From Chryseobacterium sp. LAM-KRS1 (GTDB lineage Bacteria > Bacteroidota > Bacteroidia > Flavobacteriales > Weeksellaceae): 64,000 nucleotides of DNA. The translations under genes were made by a program, and so were the position numbers. Within the stretch, counting starts at the first letter, position 1. Each line of letters opens with the position of its first letter. The DNA lies in NCBI RefSeq assembly GCF_013184525.1, contig NZ_JAAOIZ010000005.1:372001-436000 (forward strand), read 5' to 3'. Positions 9,451 through 18,557 of this stretch are shown here, piece by piece. The notes below the pieces were generated by a model. It searched no databases, was not told the origin of the DNA, and saw nothing but the letters and a program-made list of their open reading frames with translations.

Positions 9451-10158
9451 CTATAAATCCACTAAAGTACCAACGTTTTCTCCGTCTACAATCTTTACTA
9501 AATTCCCCTCTTTATTCATGTCGAATACGATGATAGGAAGTTTATTTTCGTGACTTAAAGTAAATGCAGTCATATCCATTACTTTAAGATTCTTTTCGAA
9601 AACTTCATCGAAAGATAAAGAATTATATTTTACAGCGTCCGCATTTTTTTCAGGATCACTGTCATAAATTCCATCTACCCTTGTTCCTTTTAAAATAACA
9701 TCAGCACCAATTTCAATGGCTCTTAATGTAGCTGCAGTATCAGTTGTAAAATAAGGGTTTCCGGTTCCTGCTCCGAAAATAACCACTCTTCCTTTTTCCA
9801 AATGTCTTACTGCACGTCTTTTAATGAATGGTTCAGCTACCTTGTCCATTTCTATAGCAGATTGAAGTCTGGTTTTAATACCGGCGTCTTCCAAAGCACC
9901 TTGCAAAGCCATTCCATTAATCACTGTTGCAAGCATACCCATATAATCGCCCTGAACTCTGTCCATTCCCTTTGCAGCACCTGCTACCCCACGGAATATA
10001 TTTCCTCCTCCAATTACAATGGCAACTTCACAACCTTTATCTACTACTTTTCTTATTTCAACAGCATATTCCTGAAGTCTGTCATTGTCAATACCATATT
10101 GTCTGTTCCCCATTAAGGCTTCACCACTAAGTTTTAGAAGGATTCTTTTATATTTCAT
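9451..10158 (-). CDS. pyrH: Uridylate (UMP) kinase
   Basis: A 235-aa UMP kinase of the bacterial amino-acid-kinase fold, converting UMP to UDP in pyrimidine nucleotide synthesis. Visible signatures are [12 protein letters not shown] at the start, [10 protein letters not shown] (phosphate binding), [17 protein letters not shown] and [13 protein letters not shown]. It is the first gene of a pyrH-frr operon on the minus strand, with 112 bp between it and the chosen frr start. A -7 box TATATTTG lies upstream at 10220-10213. Confidence 0.96.
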   Translation of the reverse strand: MKYKRILLKLSGEALMGNRQYGIDNDRLQEYAVEIRKVVDKGCEVAIVIGGGNIFRGVAGAAKGMDRVQGDYMGMLATVINGMALQGALEDAGIKTRLQSAIEMDKVAEPFIKRRAVRHLEKGRVVIFGAGTGNPYFTTDTAATLRAIEIGADVILKGTRVDGIYDSDPEKNADAVKYNSLSFDEVFEKNLKVMDMTAFTLSHENKLPIIVFDMNKEGNLVKIVDGENVGTLVDL

Positions 10159-10212
10159 CTTTAATTTTTAATAAATTTTAAATAGGGTTTATATCCCTGA
10201 AATTTGATTTTG

Positions 10213-10220
10213 CAAATATA
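10213..10220 (-). promoter_or_regulatory. -7 box for pyrH-frr
   Basis: TATATTTG on the minus strand matches the Bacteroidota consensus TAnnTTTG, 54 bp before the pyrH start. No clear TTG -33 element accompanies it. Confidence 0.45.
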
Positions 10221-10278
10221 ATCATTAAAAATATTGAAAAAAGAAAAATATTTAGCTGTAAATAATGTTAGAAATATT

Positions 10279-10307
10279 TTGACAACTACAAAAAAGGATT
10301 ATTTTTG
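10279..10307 (+). promoter_or_regulatory. Promoter of porQ
   Basis: TTG (10279-10281), an 18-nt spacer and TATTTTTG (10300-10307) match the Bacteroidota promoter consensus exactly. Transcription would begin about 15 nt before the TTG start codon of porQ. Confidence 0.7.
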
Positions 10308-10325
10308 CAATAATTATAAATTGAA

Positions 10326-11315
10326 TTGAAGAAAATTATCATTCTTTCATTATTTCTGTCAGGAATTGTTTCTTATGCACAAACGGGAACAAATGTTTAT
10401 CCTTTCTTAAACATTCCCGTATCTGCCAGACAGGCTGCATTAGGTGGCGATGCAATTACTATAAGAGATTATGATGTTTCCTTTGCTATAGCAAATCCGG
10501 CCTTACTTAATAAAGATTCAGACAAACAACTTTCTGTGAACGGAGCAGCATATCTTGCGGATTCCAAATACGGAACGATTGCTTTTGCTAAAGATTTTGA
10601 TAATGGCCACATGGCTACAATCAACGCCAGATATATGAGTTATGGTGATATTCCAAGGACTGATGAAAGTGGTTTTGAAAATGGACAATTCAACGCATCT
10701 GATGTTGCCATCGGAGCTGGTTACGCCTATCAGTTTGAAGAAGACTGGACCATTGGAGGAGGAATTAATTTTATTACTTCAAAAATAGATACCTATACTT
10801 CTTCTGCTATTTCAGGAACTGCCGGAATTACTTACCATAATAAAAAAAACAAAGAAGTTCTCTCTCTTGTCGCAAGAAATTTCGGATATCAGTTCAAATC
10901 TTTTAATGGCACCCGTGAGAACCTTCCGTTTCGTATTGATCTGGGATATACGAGAATCTTAAAGGCTATTCCACTTGCCATTACAATTACGGCCCATGAT
11001 TTACAACAATTCGATATTTCATCTCCGTTTAACGTAGACGGTCAGGAAGTGAATGTGGGAAGAAAAATTGCAGATCACTTTTCTATTGGAGCAGAATTAT
11101 TTCCGGAAAAAAACTTTAATATCAGATTAGGATATAATGTGAAAAGAGGAAATGAACTGGCTGTAGCTGACCAAAGAAATTTCTCTGGACTATCAGGAGG
11201 ATTTGGAATTAAAATTTCAAGATTCCGTGTAGATTACGCTCATGTAAGATACCATAACTCTTCCAATGTGAATCAAATAGGAATATCTATGGACCTTAGC
11301 GGGCATCGCTATTAA
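10326..11315 (+). CDS. porQ: Type IX secretion system protein PorQ
   Basis: A 329-aa outer-membrane beta-barrel-type protein with a signal peptide ending in SYAQ. The N-terminal motif NVYPFLNIPVSARQAALGG is typical of PorQ, a component required for attaching type IX secretion cargo to the cell surface. The downstream partner is cmk, a neighbour I associate with porQ in flavobacteria. The start codon is TTG: no in-frame ATG lies upstream, and the signal peptide begins directly with KKIIILS. This is the best evidence in the window that the organism uses type IX secretion. Confidence 0.85.
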   Translation: MKKIIILSLFLSGIVSYAQTGTNVYPFLNIPVSARQAALGGDAITIRDYDVSFAIANPALLNKDSDKQLSVNGAAYLADSKYGTIAFAKDFDNGHMATINARYMSYGDIPRTDESGFENGQFNASDVAIGAGYAYQFEEDWTIGGGINFITSKIDTYTSSAISGTAGITYHNKKNKEVLSLVARNFGYQFKSFNGTRENLPFRIDLGYTRILKAIPLAITITAHDLQQFDISSPFNVDGQEVNVGRKIADHFSIGAELFPEKNFNIRLGYNVKRGNELAVADQRNFSGLSGGFGIKISRFRVDYAHVRYHNSSNVNQIGISMDLSGHRY

Positions 11316-11378
11316 ACTTTTTCAATATTTAATTTTCCATTTCCTTGATTTTTTAAAAAAAATCTTGAACTTTGCAGT

Positions 11379-12053
11379 ATGAAAAAACCTGTAATAGCTA
11401 TCGATGGATACTCCTCTACCGGAAAAAGTTCAATATCAAAGGTCATTGCCGATAAATTAGGACTTATTCACCTGGATACCGGAGCGCTTTATAGAGGAGT
11501 TACCTGGTTTGCCCTGCAAAATTGTAAGGACGAAAAAGGTTCTATTGACCTTAATCGGCTTTTCTCATCATTAGATCAGATCCAGCTTGAATTTAAAAAT
11601 GATGAAGGTGAACTGGTTCTTTATCTGAACCATAATGATATCTCAAAGGAGATCCGAACTAATGAAGTTTCTGACAATGTAAGCCTTGTAGCTAAACAAA
11701 AGGAAGTAAGGGATTTCTTATTACAATCCCAGCGTTCCCTCGCAGAAAAAGGAGGTATTATAATGGACGGCCGTGATATCGGGACCGTAGTTCTTCCCAA
11801 TGCTGATTTTAAGTTCTTCCTTACGGCAAGCATCGATGAAAGAACCAAAAGAAGATACAACGAACTTTTGAGTTTAAATATCGAAGCAAACGAGCAGCAG
11901 GTAAAAGAAAATCTTATCGAAAGAGACAAAATTGACAGTGAAAGAGAAATCGCTCCGTTAAGACAAGCTGAAGATGCCATTGTTATTGACAATACCGAAC
12001 TTTCTAAAGAAGAAACCATCGAAGCCATACTGTCTTATATCCAAAAGATTTAA
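11379..12053 (+). CDS. cmk: Cytidylate kinase
   Basis: A 224-aa (d)CMP kinase that phosphorylates CMP and dCMP for nucleotide recycling. The P-loop is GYSSTGKSS near residue 9, followed by HLDTGALYR (substrate binding) and MDGRDIGTVV. The C-terminal lid region RDKIDSEREIAPLRQAEDAIVID is also typical. The length is that expected for the bacterial enzyme. It follows porQ after 63 bp on the same strand. Confidence 0.95.
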   Translation: MKKPVIAIDGYSSTGKSSISKVIADKLGLIHLDTGALYRGVTWFALQNCKDEKGSIDLNRLFSSLDQIQLEFKNDEGELVLYLNHNDISKEIRTNEVSDNVSLVAKQKEVRDFLLQSQRSLAEKGGIIMDGRDIGTVVLPNADFKFFLTASIDERTKRRYNELLSLNIEANEQQVKENLIERDKIDSEREIAPLRQAEDAIVIDNTELSKEETIEAILSYIQKI

Positions 12054-12150
12054 CAATTTTTAATAGGACCATAGGCTCATTTGGTATATTAATTGTAATA
12101 TTTAACAAAAGTAAAAACTAATATTATTTAACTATTAAAAAAAACGAAAA

Positions 12151-12498
12151 ATGTCTAGAAAAGGAAACAATACAGCAGGTATATTAGCGGGACTTCTAGC
12201 TGGAGCAGCAGCAGGTGTAGTACTTGGAATGCTTTATGCGCCGGAAGAAGGAAAAGAAACGAGAAAAAAGATTAAAACAAAAGCTAACGATCTTAAAGAT
12301 CAGGCTAAAACAAAATACGGAGAAGTTTCTGAAAGAGTAAAAGATCAGTATGACAATATATCTTCTACTTTTAAAGAAACAGCAAACAGTGTTGCTCATA
12401 CCGTAAAAGATGGATACGATAAATATAAAGATCAGATTGTTTCTAAAACTACAGATGTAGTAAAAGATGTAGAAGCAGAATTAAACGATCTTAAATAG
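12151..12498 (+). CDS. YtxH-domain protein
   Basis: A 115-aa protein with one N-terminal hydrophobic, Gly/Ala-rich segment (AGILAGLLAGAAAGVVLGMLYAP, about residues 8-30) followed by a long, charged, Lys-rich amphipathic helix. This is the YtxH pattern (PF12732), seen in stress-related small proteins. It is the first of three small genes on the plus strand (with a holin-like and an unknown protein). This trio is typically membrane- or envelope-stress-related in Bacteroidota, but the molecular role is not known. A hairpin separates it from the next gene. Confidence 0.75.
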   Translation: MSRKGNNTAGILAGLLAGAAAGVVLGMLYAPEEGKETRKKIKTKANDLKDQAKTKYGEVSERVKDQYDNISSTFKETANSVAHTVKDGYDKYKDQIVSKTTDVVKDVEAELNDLK

Positions 12499-12527
12499 TA
12501 ATAATTTCAATTAATTTTTAAATTATG

Positions 12528-12556
12528 AAAGGGACTTTTTGCATTAAAGTTCCTTT
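12528..12556 (+). terminator. Hairpin/terminator after the YtxH gene
   Basis: An 11-bp stem (AAAGGGACTTT / AAAGTTCCTTT, one G-T pair) followed by TTTTT. It may be partial, letting some transcription pass into the next two genes. Confidence 0.65.
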
Positions 12557-12580
12557 TTTTGTAACTTTAAAGAAAAACAG

Positions 12581-12889
12581 ATGATAGAAACTCTTAAAGA
12601 ATATGCATCTAAGAGAATAGATCTACTTAAAATAGAAGCTACCGAAAAGTCATCACTCTCCGCAGGTATGATTACCTATCTGGTCGTATTGCTTGTTGCT
12701 TTTGCTTTTTTTATTATTCTTTTCAACTTTGGAATTGCATTTCTTATCGGTAAAGCGTTGGACAACTACTCCTACGGATTCCTTATTGTAGCTGCATTTT
12801 ACTTATTGATAATGATTCTTGTTGTTCTGTTTAAAAAGAGAATTGTAAATACCGTAGCGGACCAGGTTATTAAATTTTTAAATCATTAA
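12581..12889 (+). CDS. Phage-holin-like / YqjE-type membrane protein
   Basis: A 102-aa protein with a short N-terminal amphipathic helix (ETLKEYASKRIDLLKIEATEKSS) and two membrane helices (about 28-52 and 62-84). This layout matches the 'phage holin family' / Actinobacteriophage holin X-like proteins (PF07332) that are chromosomal and not phage-derived. It ends 4 bp before the next gene, so the two are translationally linked. The function in the cell is unknown; a membrane-stress role is inferred from the YtxH neighbour. Confidence 0.65.
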   Translation: MIETLKEYASKRIDLLKIEATEKSSLSAGMITYLVVLLVAFAFFIILFNFGIAFLIGKALDNYSYGFLIVAAFYLLIMILVVLFKKRIVNTVADQVIKFLNH

Positions 12890-12893
12890 AACT

Positions 12894-13391
12894 ATGAGCA
12901 GAAACTATGAAAGTCTGAAAGAATTAAGAATAAAGAAGAAGTTACTGAAGGCAGAACTTGATGATTTGGAAAACCTTCTTACATTCAAGAATACAAAAGA
13001 AAGTTTAAGCGCATTTACCAATGGTTTAACGGATCAATATCTTCAGGAAAAAGTAGATGAAGACGGTGATGAAAAAATAGTCCTGAGAAAGGATGTGATT
13101 GCCAAACAGCTTACTTCTGAGGTGAAAGATATGTTTATCAGCAAAAATACAGCAATGGGTATTGCAAGCTCAGCGCTCAAGGGTAATGCACTGGATGGTA
13201 TCATCAGGTTAGGTGCTACTGCTCTTGTTGGAAACTATGCAAAGAAAAATATGCGTAGTTCTAATTGGAAAAAGAAACTGCTTGGTGTGGCTATGATTTA
13301 TCTTGCGCCAATTGCATTAAAATTTGTCAGAAAAAAGCTTGAAAGTTATCAGAAAAATAAAAGTGTGTCCAGCATGGAGCAATTAATATAA
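12894..13391 (+). CDS. Protein of unknown function, linked to the holin-like gene
   Basis: A 165-aa protein I do not recognise by family. The N-terminal third is a charged coiled-coil-like helix (ELRIKKKLLKAELDDLENLL). The middle is Gly/Ala-containing with weak hydrophobicity (GIASSALKGNALDGIIRLGATALVG), and there is one likely membrane segment near residues 129-146 (KLLGVAMIYLAPIALKFV). It starts 4 bp after the holin-like gene and is the last member of the YtxH cluster. It probably acts at the membrane with that protein. Confidence 0.65.
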   Translation: MSRNYESLKELRIKKKLLKAELDDLENLLTFKNTKESLSAFTNGLTDQYLQEKVDEDGDEKIVLRKDVIAKQLTSEVKDMFISKNTAMGIASSALKGNALDGIIRLGATALVGNYAKKNMRSSNWKKKLLGVAMIYLAPIALKFVRKKLESYQKNKSVSSMEQLI

Positions 13392-13402
13392 AAATAACAA
13401 AC

Positions 13403-13458
13403 CAGAGGTTAGAAGTTAGCTAAAGGTTATCTTTAAAATTTAATCCAGCTAACCTCTG
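13403..13458. terminator. Inverted repeat between convergent genes
   Basis: A 10-bp inverted repeat (CAGAGGTTAG / CTAACCTCTG) has a 36-nt loop. The left arm carries a second, overlapping copy of the motif (GTTAGCT) that could pair with the same right arm. T-rich sequence follows on both strands, so it may terminate the convergent transcripts. Confidence 0.45.
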
Positions 13459-13469
13459 ACTTTTGGAAT

Positions 13470-14195
13470 CTATTTAGAAAACAATTGTCCCAATATAATT
13501 CCGGCTGCCATAGATACATTAAGACTTTCCGTTGACTGAGATGTACCAAACCTAGGAATACTAACACTTTTATGAAGCAACTTTTCCGTTTCCGGTCGCA
13601 TTCCATTTCCTTCATTTCCTAAAATCAGGTTTAGTTTCTTAGGCTTCTCGAATTGGTATATATTTTCTCCCTCCATATCGGTTCCTATATTAACATTCTC
13701 CGTATTCGAAAGATAATCGGTAAGATTACAGTACACCATGTTCACTCTTGTAAAAGATCCCATACTTGCCTGAATCACTTTGGGATTATAAAAATCCACT
13801 GTATCTTCACTGCAAATAATTTGTTCTATCCCAAACCAATCGGCTAAACGGATTATAGTTCCCAGATTTCCGGGATCCTGAATCCCATCCAATACAATCT
13901 GTATATCCGGGTCTGCCATCTTTTTCTCAGAATTCATATAGCAAACGGCAACGGAATCTTTAGGTGTTTTAAGAAAACTGATCTTTTTCAGCTCATTTTC
14001 AGATATATGGATAATAGGAACGTCAGAAAATTTAATTTTCTCTGGATCTGTAGATAATATTTCTTTAATTTTAAAGTTAGAATTGGGAAGTTCACAAATG
14101 ATTTTATTACCCTCAACCAAAAACAAATTGTATTTTTGTCGGAACTTCTTTTTATCTAAAGACTGTAAAATTTTTATTGTATGAGCTGTAAGCAT
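13470..14195 (-). CDS. SpoU/TrmH-family RNA 2'-O-methyltransferase
   Basis: A 241-aa SPOUT-class RNA methyltransferase. The three family motifs are visible: DGIQDPGNLGTIIRLADWFG (motif 1), LILGNEGNGMRPE (motif 2) and SIPRFGTSQSTESLNVSMAAGIIL (motif 3), which form the trefoil knot binding S-adenosylmethionine. The N-terminal region KKKFRQKYNLFLVEGNKII is the SpoU substrate-binding domain. I start at the Met of MLTAHTIK; an upstream Met six codons earlier is possible. The 5' end overlaps the divergent TamL gene. The rRNA or tRNA target cannot be told. Confidence 0.88.
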   Translation of the reverse strand: MLTAHTIKILQSLDKKKFRQKYNLFLVEGNKIICELPNSNFKIKEILSTDPEKIKFSDVPIIHISENELKKISFLKTPKDSVAVCYMNSEKKMADPDIQIVLDGIQDPGNLGTIIRLADWFGIEQIICSEDTVDFYNPKVIQASMGSFTRVNMVYCNLTDYLSNTENVNIGTDMEGENIYQFEKPKKLNLILGNEGNGMRPETEKLLHKSVSIPRFGTSQSTESLNVSMAAGIILGQLFSK

Positions 14196-16793
14196 TATAA
14201 GAATTCTCCTCAAAAATATTATAAAATTATATCATTTGCAACATTTGTTACTCTTCTTTATGCTTGTAGCACCACAAAGAAAGTTCCCGATGGCGAATAT
14301 TTGCTTACGAAGAACACATTCACTTTTACTGATAAAAAAGAACCATTTGATGGAGAGCTAAAGGGTTATGTTCAGCAAAAACCCAATAAGAAGCAATTCC
14401 TTTTTATGCCTTTAGGCTTATTATTGTACAACGCCGCCAATCCTAAATATGACACTATTCTTAATGAATACATGACCTACCCTAGCGAAATGCGAACGCA
14501 AAAGCTCAGGGATTCGCTCTTCATTAAATACAATATGAAAAGTAGTGTGGGAAAAAGCCTTTTATTAGACAGGTTATACCACAACTGGGGTTCACCTCCT
14601 GTTATCCTGGATCAAACAAAAGTGGAAAAAGGAGCCGAATCCATTGAAAAACGACTTACCTACAAAGGGTACTGGGATGCAGAAGTAAAGTTTAAAACCA
14701 AAATAGATTCTGCAGCAAAAAAAGCGGCTGTTACGTATTTCATTACGCATAATGATCCTACTTATATTAAAGAATATTATTACAATATTCCGGATCCGGT
14801 TCTCCATAATCTTTACCAGCAGAAAATTAACGGAACCCTCATCAGATCCGGACAGGTACTTGATCAAACGGTTCTTGAAAAAGAAGTTACCAGACTTAAT
14901 GAAATCATGAGGGATTATGGGTATTACAGATTCAATAGTGCCAATGATGAAATTTATTTTGTCGCCGATTCACTAAAAAGCAGAAAACAGGTTCCTCTGA
15001 CCCTTGAAATTCATAAAGATTCCATTGATACTCCTTATAAAAGGGCAACTATTGGTAATATAGACGTAGCGATCGTTAATGAAGCATCAGAATACCGTAA
15101 AAATACAACCAAAGACAGCTTAAGAGGAATACGGTTCCATAAGGTTGATAATAAATACACAACCCGTTCTGTATGGAGAAATATCATAGTTGGAAACAAA
15201 CAGATTTATGATCAGAAAAAGCTTGACCTTACCAAAAGGAATCTCCTGTCTATGAATAACTTTAGCATTCTGAAAGCAAAAGATTCCTTAAGACACGGAG
15301 GTGAAGGCTCTCCGAATGATAGTATTATTGATGTATTATATATACTTAAACCGCTTCCGAAATATGAATTAAAAGTAGGAACGGATATCAATTATTCGCA
15401 GTTATTAAATCTTGGGATTTCTCCCTCCATAGACCTTACTACCCGAAATGTTTTTAGAGGAGCAGAAAACCTTTCGACAAGTCTGGCGGGTACTTTTGGT
15501 TCTATCAGAAGCACCAAAGATATCAGTCAGCGGATATTAGCCTATGAATTATCAGCACAGGCTTCCCTGAATTTCCCAAGACTTTTACTGCCTTTTGATT
15601 ATTATAAATTGATTCCTAAAAGATACAGCCCTACATCATCAATTGTTCTGGGGGCTACTGTACAAAATAATATCGGTTTAGGAAGAGTTAACTTCAATAC
15701 CGGCCTTAATTATCTCGCTACGGTTAATGATAAAGTATCCCATAGGCTGACCCTTTTTAATACACAGTTAAGTTTAACAAAAAATAAATCGGCTTATTAT
15801 GATTACTTTACAAACGATCGTGATCTAAAAGATGAAATATTCGAGAATTACTTTCAAAACAGCCCGCAAGGTGCAGCAACGAAAGCCAAGCTTTTATCCG
15901 GACAGCTTTCAGTAGATGAAGTATCTCAACAGATTGTCACTGATAATGCCTACCGTAATTCTTTAGATCAGGCAGGTGCGGATCTTTTTACTGCATTTAC
16001 AGGAATTCTTGTCAATAAAGACAGGCAAACCCAGGATGTTCTGATTTCTTCCATGATCTATAATTATGTGTATAACGAAATCGGTAAGAAGGATTATCCT
16101 AACGCTTTCTACTTTAATGGAAAGGTAGAGTTGGCTGGTAATATATTAAGCATTTTTAATCAAAAAAGAAATGATGGCGGAGGTGTAATCACAAGTCCTC
16201 AAAGAACAATTTTTGGAGTGCCTTATGCACAGTTTGTAAAATTTGATATCGACGTAAGAAAGTACTTTAAGTTTAACGGAAATCAGACTTTAGTACTTCG
16301 TCAGTTCGTAGGAGTAGGAATACCTTACGGAAACTCTTCATCGATGCCGGTTATCAGGTCTTATTTCAACGGAGGATCCAATGATATCCGGGCGTGGGTT
16401 GCATTTGGAGGCTTAGGTCCTGCTGACTCTCAGATTGATGAAAGAGTTCGTACTTATATGACAGATAATTTAAAGCTTACTACAAATATTGAATATCGTC
16501 TCCCTTTCAACGATATGTATGAAGGGGCGCTGTTTACCGATATTGGGAATACCTGGAGTCTCAGGGATTATAATGATGGATATGGTGATGAGTTTAAATT
16601 CAATAAATTTTTAGGCCAGGTGGGTATCGGTAGTGGATTCGGATTAAGGGTAAATATTGCATACATCACTTTAAGGCTTGATTTTGCATATAAAATCTAT
16701 GATCCTAATAAACCTACTGGTGACCGATGGAGATTCAAAGATTTCCAGCCTTTTAAACCTACATTGAATGTAGCGTTTGGATATCCTTTCTAA
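14181..16793 (+). CDS. tamL: TamL, BamA/TamA-family outer-membrane lipoprotein
   Basis: An 870-aa Omp85-family protein. It begins with a lipoprotein signal whose lipobox is LLYAC, with the cysteine near residue 29. That identifies TamL, the Bacteroidota-specific lipidated TamA relative of the TAM translocation and assembly module. POTRA-like segments (about 95-400) precede a C-terminal beta barrel carrying the family motifs VIRSYFNGGSNDIRAWVAFGGLGP and GSGFGLRVNIAYITLRLDFAYKIYDP. It is expected to help assemble outer-membrane proteins. The start overlaps the divergent methyltransferase gene; no better downstream start keeps the lipobox. No tamB is present in the window. Confidence 0.88.
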   Translation: MSCKHYKNSPQKYYKIISFATFVTLLYACSTTKKVPDGEYLLTKNTFTFTDKKEPFDGELKGYVQQKPNKKQFLFMPLGLLLYNAANPKYDTILNEYMTYPSEMRTQKLRDSLFIKYNMKSSVGKSLLLDRLYHNWGSPPVILDQTKVEKGAESIEKRLTYKGYWDAEVKFKTKIDSAAKKAAVTYFITHNDPTYIKEYYYNIPDPVLHNLYQQKINGTLIRSGQVLDQTVLEKEVTRLNEIMRDYGYYRFNSANDEIYFVADSLKSRKQVPLTLEIHKDSIDTPYKRATIGNIDVAIVNEASEYRKNTTKDSLRGIRFHKVDNKYTTRSVWRNIIVGNKQIYDQKKLDLTKRNLLSMNNFSILKAKDSLRHGGEGSPNDSIIDVLYILKPLPKYELKVGTDINYSQLLNLGISPSIDLTTRNVFRGAENLSTSLAGTFGSIRSTKDISQRILAYELSAQASLNFPRLLLPFDYYKLIPKRYSPTSSIVLGATVQNNIGLGRVNFNTGLNYLATVNDKVSHRLTLFNTQLSLTKNKSAYYDYFTNDRDLKDEIFENYFQNSPQGAATKAKLLSGQLSVDEVSQQIVTDNAYRNSLDQAGADLFTAFTGILVNKDRQTQDVLISSMIYNYVYNEIGKKDYPNAFYFNGKVELAGNILSIFNQKRNDGGGVITSPQRTIFGVPYAQFVKFDIDVRKYFKFNGNQTLVLRQFVGVGIPYGNSSSMPVIRSYFNGGSNDIRAWVAFGGLGPADSQIDERVRTYMTDNLKLTTNIEYRLPFNDMYEGALFTDIGNTWSLRDYNDGYGDEFKFNKFLGQVGIGSGFGLRVNIAYITLRLDFAYKIYDPNKPTGDRWRFKDFQPFKPTLNVAFGYPF

Positions 16794-17407
16794 TCAGGAG
16801 AAATTCCCAACAGGAAATAGACTACAGCGATCATTCTTGCGAAAATCTCCCTGAACTGATTTCTGTAGTAGCTTTCGGGTTTATTTACATCCTGTGCATC
16901 AAATCCCAGTGCATTCATATTATTGTTTCTTGCGAAAAATAGGGCCCGAAGGTTATGAAATCCCTGAGATACTATAATAACATTACTTTTTTTGTACACA
17001 TCCTTACAACGTAAAATACTCTTATATGTGTTGAAGCCTTTCGGATCTTCAATAATGATTTCTTCAGGAACTCCTTCCTGATAAACAAGATAATTTTTCA
17101 TCGCAGCCGGTTCATTATAACCTTTGCTTTTTTCACCGCTTACAATTATTTTACGGATTTTTCCATGATGATACAATAAAGCAGTAGCATCCATTCTTTT
17201 CGTAAAATAAGGATTGGATAGTCCGGATCTCATCTTAGGTGAAGTACCTAAAACCAGAGCGACCTCACGAGGTGGTATCTTTGATATTTTGGTATAGGTC
17301 CTCCCATTAGTAAGGGCAAACACCCAGGCATTAGCCAAACATATCACTAGAATTCCAATTTCTATTGATGTGAGAATAAGATTGAATATGTTTTTTACAG
17401 CTCTCAA
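16790..17407 (-). CDS. SanA/YdcF-type (DUF218) membrane protein
   Basis: A 205-aa protein with one N-terminal membrane helix (about 7-32) and a DUF218 domain, as in SanA, ElyC and YdcF. Signature segments are ALVLGTSPKMRSGLSNPYFTKRMDAT, KIIVSGEKS, NEPAAMKNYLV and IIIVSQGFHNLRALFFAR. Proteins of this group affect envelope integrity and vancomycin tolerance in enterobacteria; the reaction is unknown. The start codon overlaps the stop codon of the upstream reductase gene by 4 bp, implying coupled translation. Its 3' end overlaps the convergent tamL gene by 4 bp. Confidence 0.82.
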   Translation of the reverse strand: MRAVKNIFNLILTSIEIGILVICLANAWVFALTNGRTYTKISKIPPREVALVLGTSPKMRSGLSNPYFTKRMDATALLYHHGKIRKIIVSGEKSKGYNEPAAMKNYLVYQEGVPEEIIIEDPKGFNTYKSILRCKDVYKKSNVIIVSQGFHNLRALFFARNNNMNALGFDAQDVNKPESYYRNQFREIFARMIAVVYFLLGISPD

Positions 17408-18528
17408 ATGAGATCAAAGTTAAGCTTTATTTTCTTTGTTTTTGCTATAGACATGCATGCTAATATTTTCCCCTGCAACTCTTCTTTTTCCGTTAAATAT
17501 TCATTCTCTAGCAATTCAACTTCTCCTTCTTCCAAATAACATTCACAACTTCCGCAAATTCCGGATTTACAGGAATAAGGAACAGGAAATTTCTGAACCA
17601 GCAATTGCTGCAGAATTTTATCCTTGTTATCCGGAAGATGGGTACTGTAGTCTTTTCCCAATATTTTAAAATCGATTTCCACATTTTCAATCAACGGAAA
17701 CTCTTTTTCTATAGGATAAATATCATCATTAAACTCTTCAAAAAGTTCAAAATGAATATTTTTTTTCGGGATTCCATGATGGTAGCAGGCATTGGCCAGT
17801 GTTTTTATCATCTCCCCTTTTCCACAGATCAGAACTTCATCTACTGCATCCCAGATGGTGGATTCTTCGTCTGTATCATCAAGGTGCAAAATCTGATTGA
17901 TAATCAGGTTTAACTTTTTCGCATCTAGCCTTCCATAAAAAAGCTGATCCGGTGTTTTTTCCTGCGAAAAGAAATAAAATATCTGTAATCTGTCCCCATA
18001 AGTTCTGGCCAGATTATCCAAAAGATCCCGGTAGATTAATTCGTCAGAATTTTTATTTCCAAAAAACAAAAACAGTCGCGTTCTGGGCTCATTATGAAGA
18101 ATATTTTTGAAATGACTTAACACAGGGGTTATCCCGATTCCTGCAGCAAAACCGACTATCGTTCTGAATTCACTGGGTTTAGATATTAAAGTAAATCGAC
18201 CTCCCGGTTCACTTACCAATAGTTCATCTCCAACCTTATAATTTTTAAACAGTTCTGCTGTTGCTCCTACAGGAGAATTTACTTTTATGCCCAGGCTAAT
18301 TTTTTTCTCGTAAGGAGCCGATGTCATTGAATAATCATTGATGATATCTTTTCCATGGGACTGAAATTTAATACTGACAAACTGACCCGCTTCAAATTCA
18401 AAATTCTTCTGTAAATTCCCGGGAATCTCAAATTCCAGGGAGAAAGTATTTTTGGTCAGTTCTTCCTTTTTCGCTATTTTTAACAAATGAAACGTTGTGA
18501 GTTTCCCTTTATAGATTTGTTGTTCCAT
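17404..18528 (-). CDS. PaaE-like ferredoxin/flavin oxidoreductase
   Basis: A 374-aa reductase fusing a ferredoxin-NADP(+) reductase module to a C-terminal plant-type [2Fe-2S] ferredoxin domain. The FAD-binding motif is NDYSMTSAPYE, and GFAAGIGITPVLSHFKNIL begins the NAD(P)H-binding half. The iron-sulfur ligands are Cys320, Cys325, Cys328 and Cys358 (pattern C-x4-C-x2-C...C). The order matches PaaE, the reductase subunit of phenylacetyl-CoA epoxidase. No other paa genes are present here, so a different redox partner, such as a desaturase or hydroxylase, is more likely. It is translationally coupled to the DUF218 gene. Confidence 0.85.
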   Translation of the reverse strand: MEQQIYKGKLTTFHLLKIAKKEELTKNTFSLEFEIPGNLQKNFEFEAGQFVSIKFQSHGKDIINDYSMTSAPYEKKISLGIKVNSPVGATAELFKNYKVGDELLVSEPGGRFTLISKPSEFRTIVGFAAGIGITPVLSHFKNILHNEPRTRLFLFFGNKNSDELIYRDLLDNLARTYGDRLQIFYFFSQEKTPDQLFYGRLDAKKLNLIINQILHLDDTDEESTIWDAVDEVLICGKGEMIKTLANACYHHGIPKKNIHFELFEEFNDDIYPIEKEFPLIENVEIDFKILGKDYSTHLPDNKDKILQQLLVQKFPVPYSCKSGICGSCECYLEEGEVELLENEYLTEKEELQGKILACMSIAKTKKIKLNFDLI

Positions 18529-18557
18529 ACTTCAAAATCAAAAATACTAAAATAATT

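Noticed and set aside
12581..12889. Prophage remnant based on the holin-like protein
   Set aside because: The protein belongs to a chromosomal holin-like family and its neighbours are stress-type genes; no other phage genes are present.
17404..18528. Part of a phenylacetate degradation (paa) cluster
   Set aside because: The domain order matches PaaE, but no other paa gene is in the window and the partner gene is a DUF218 membrane protein.
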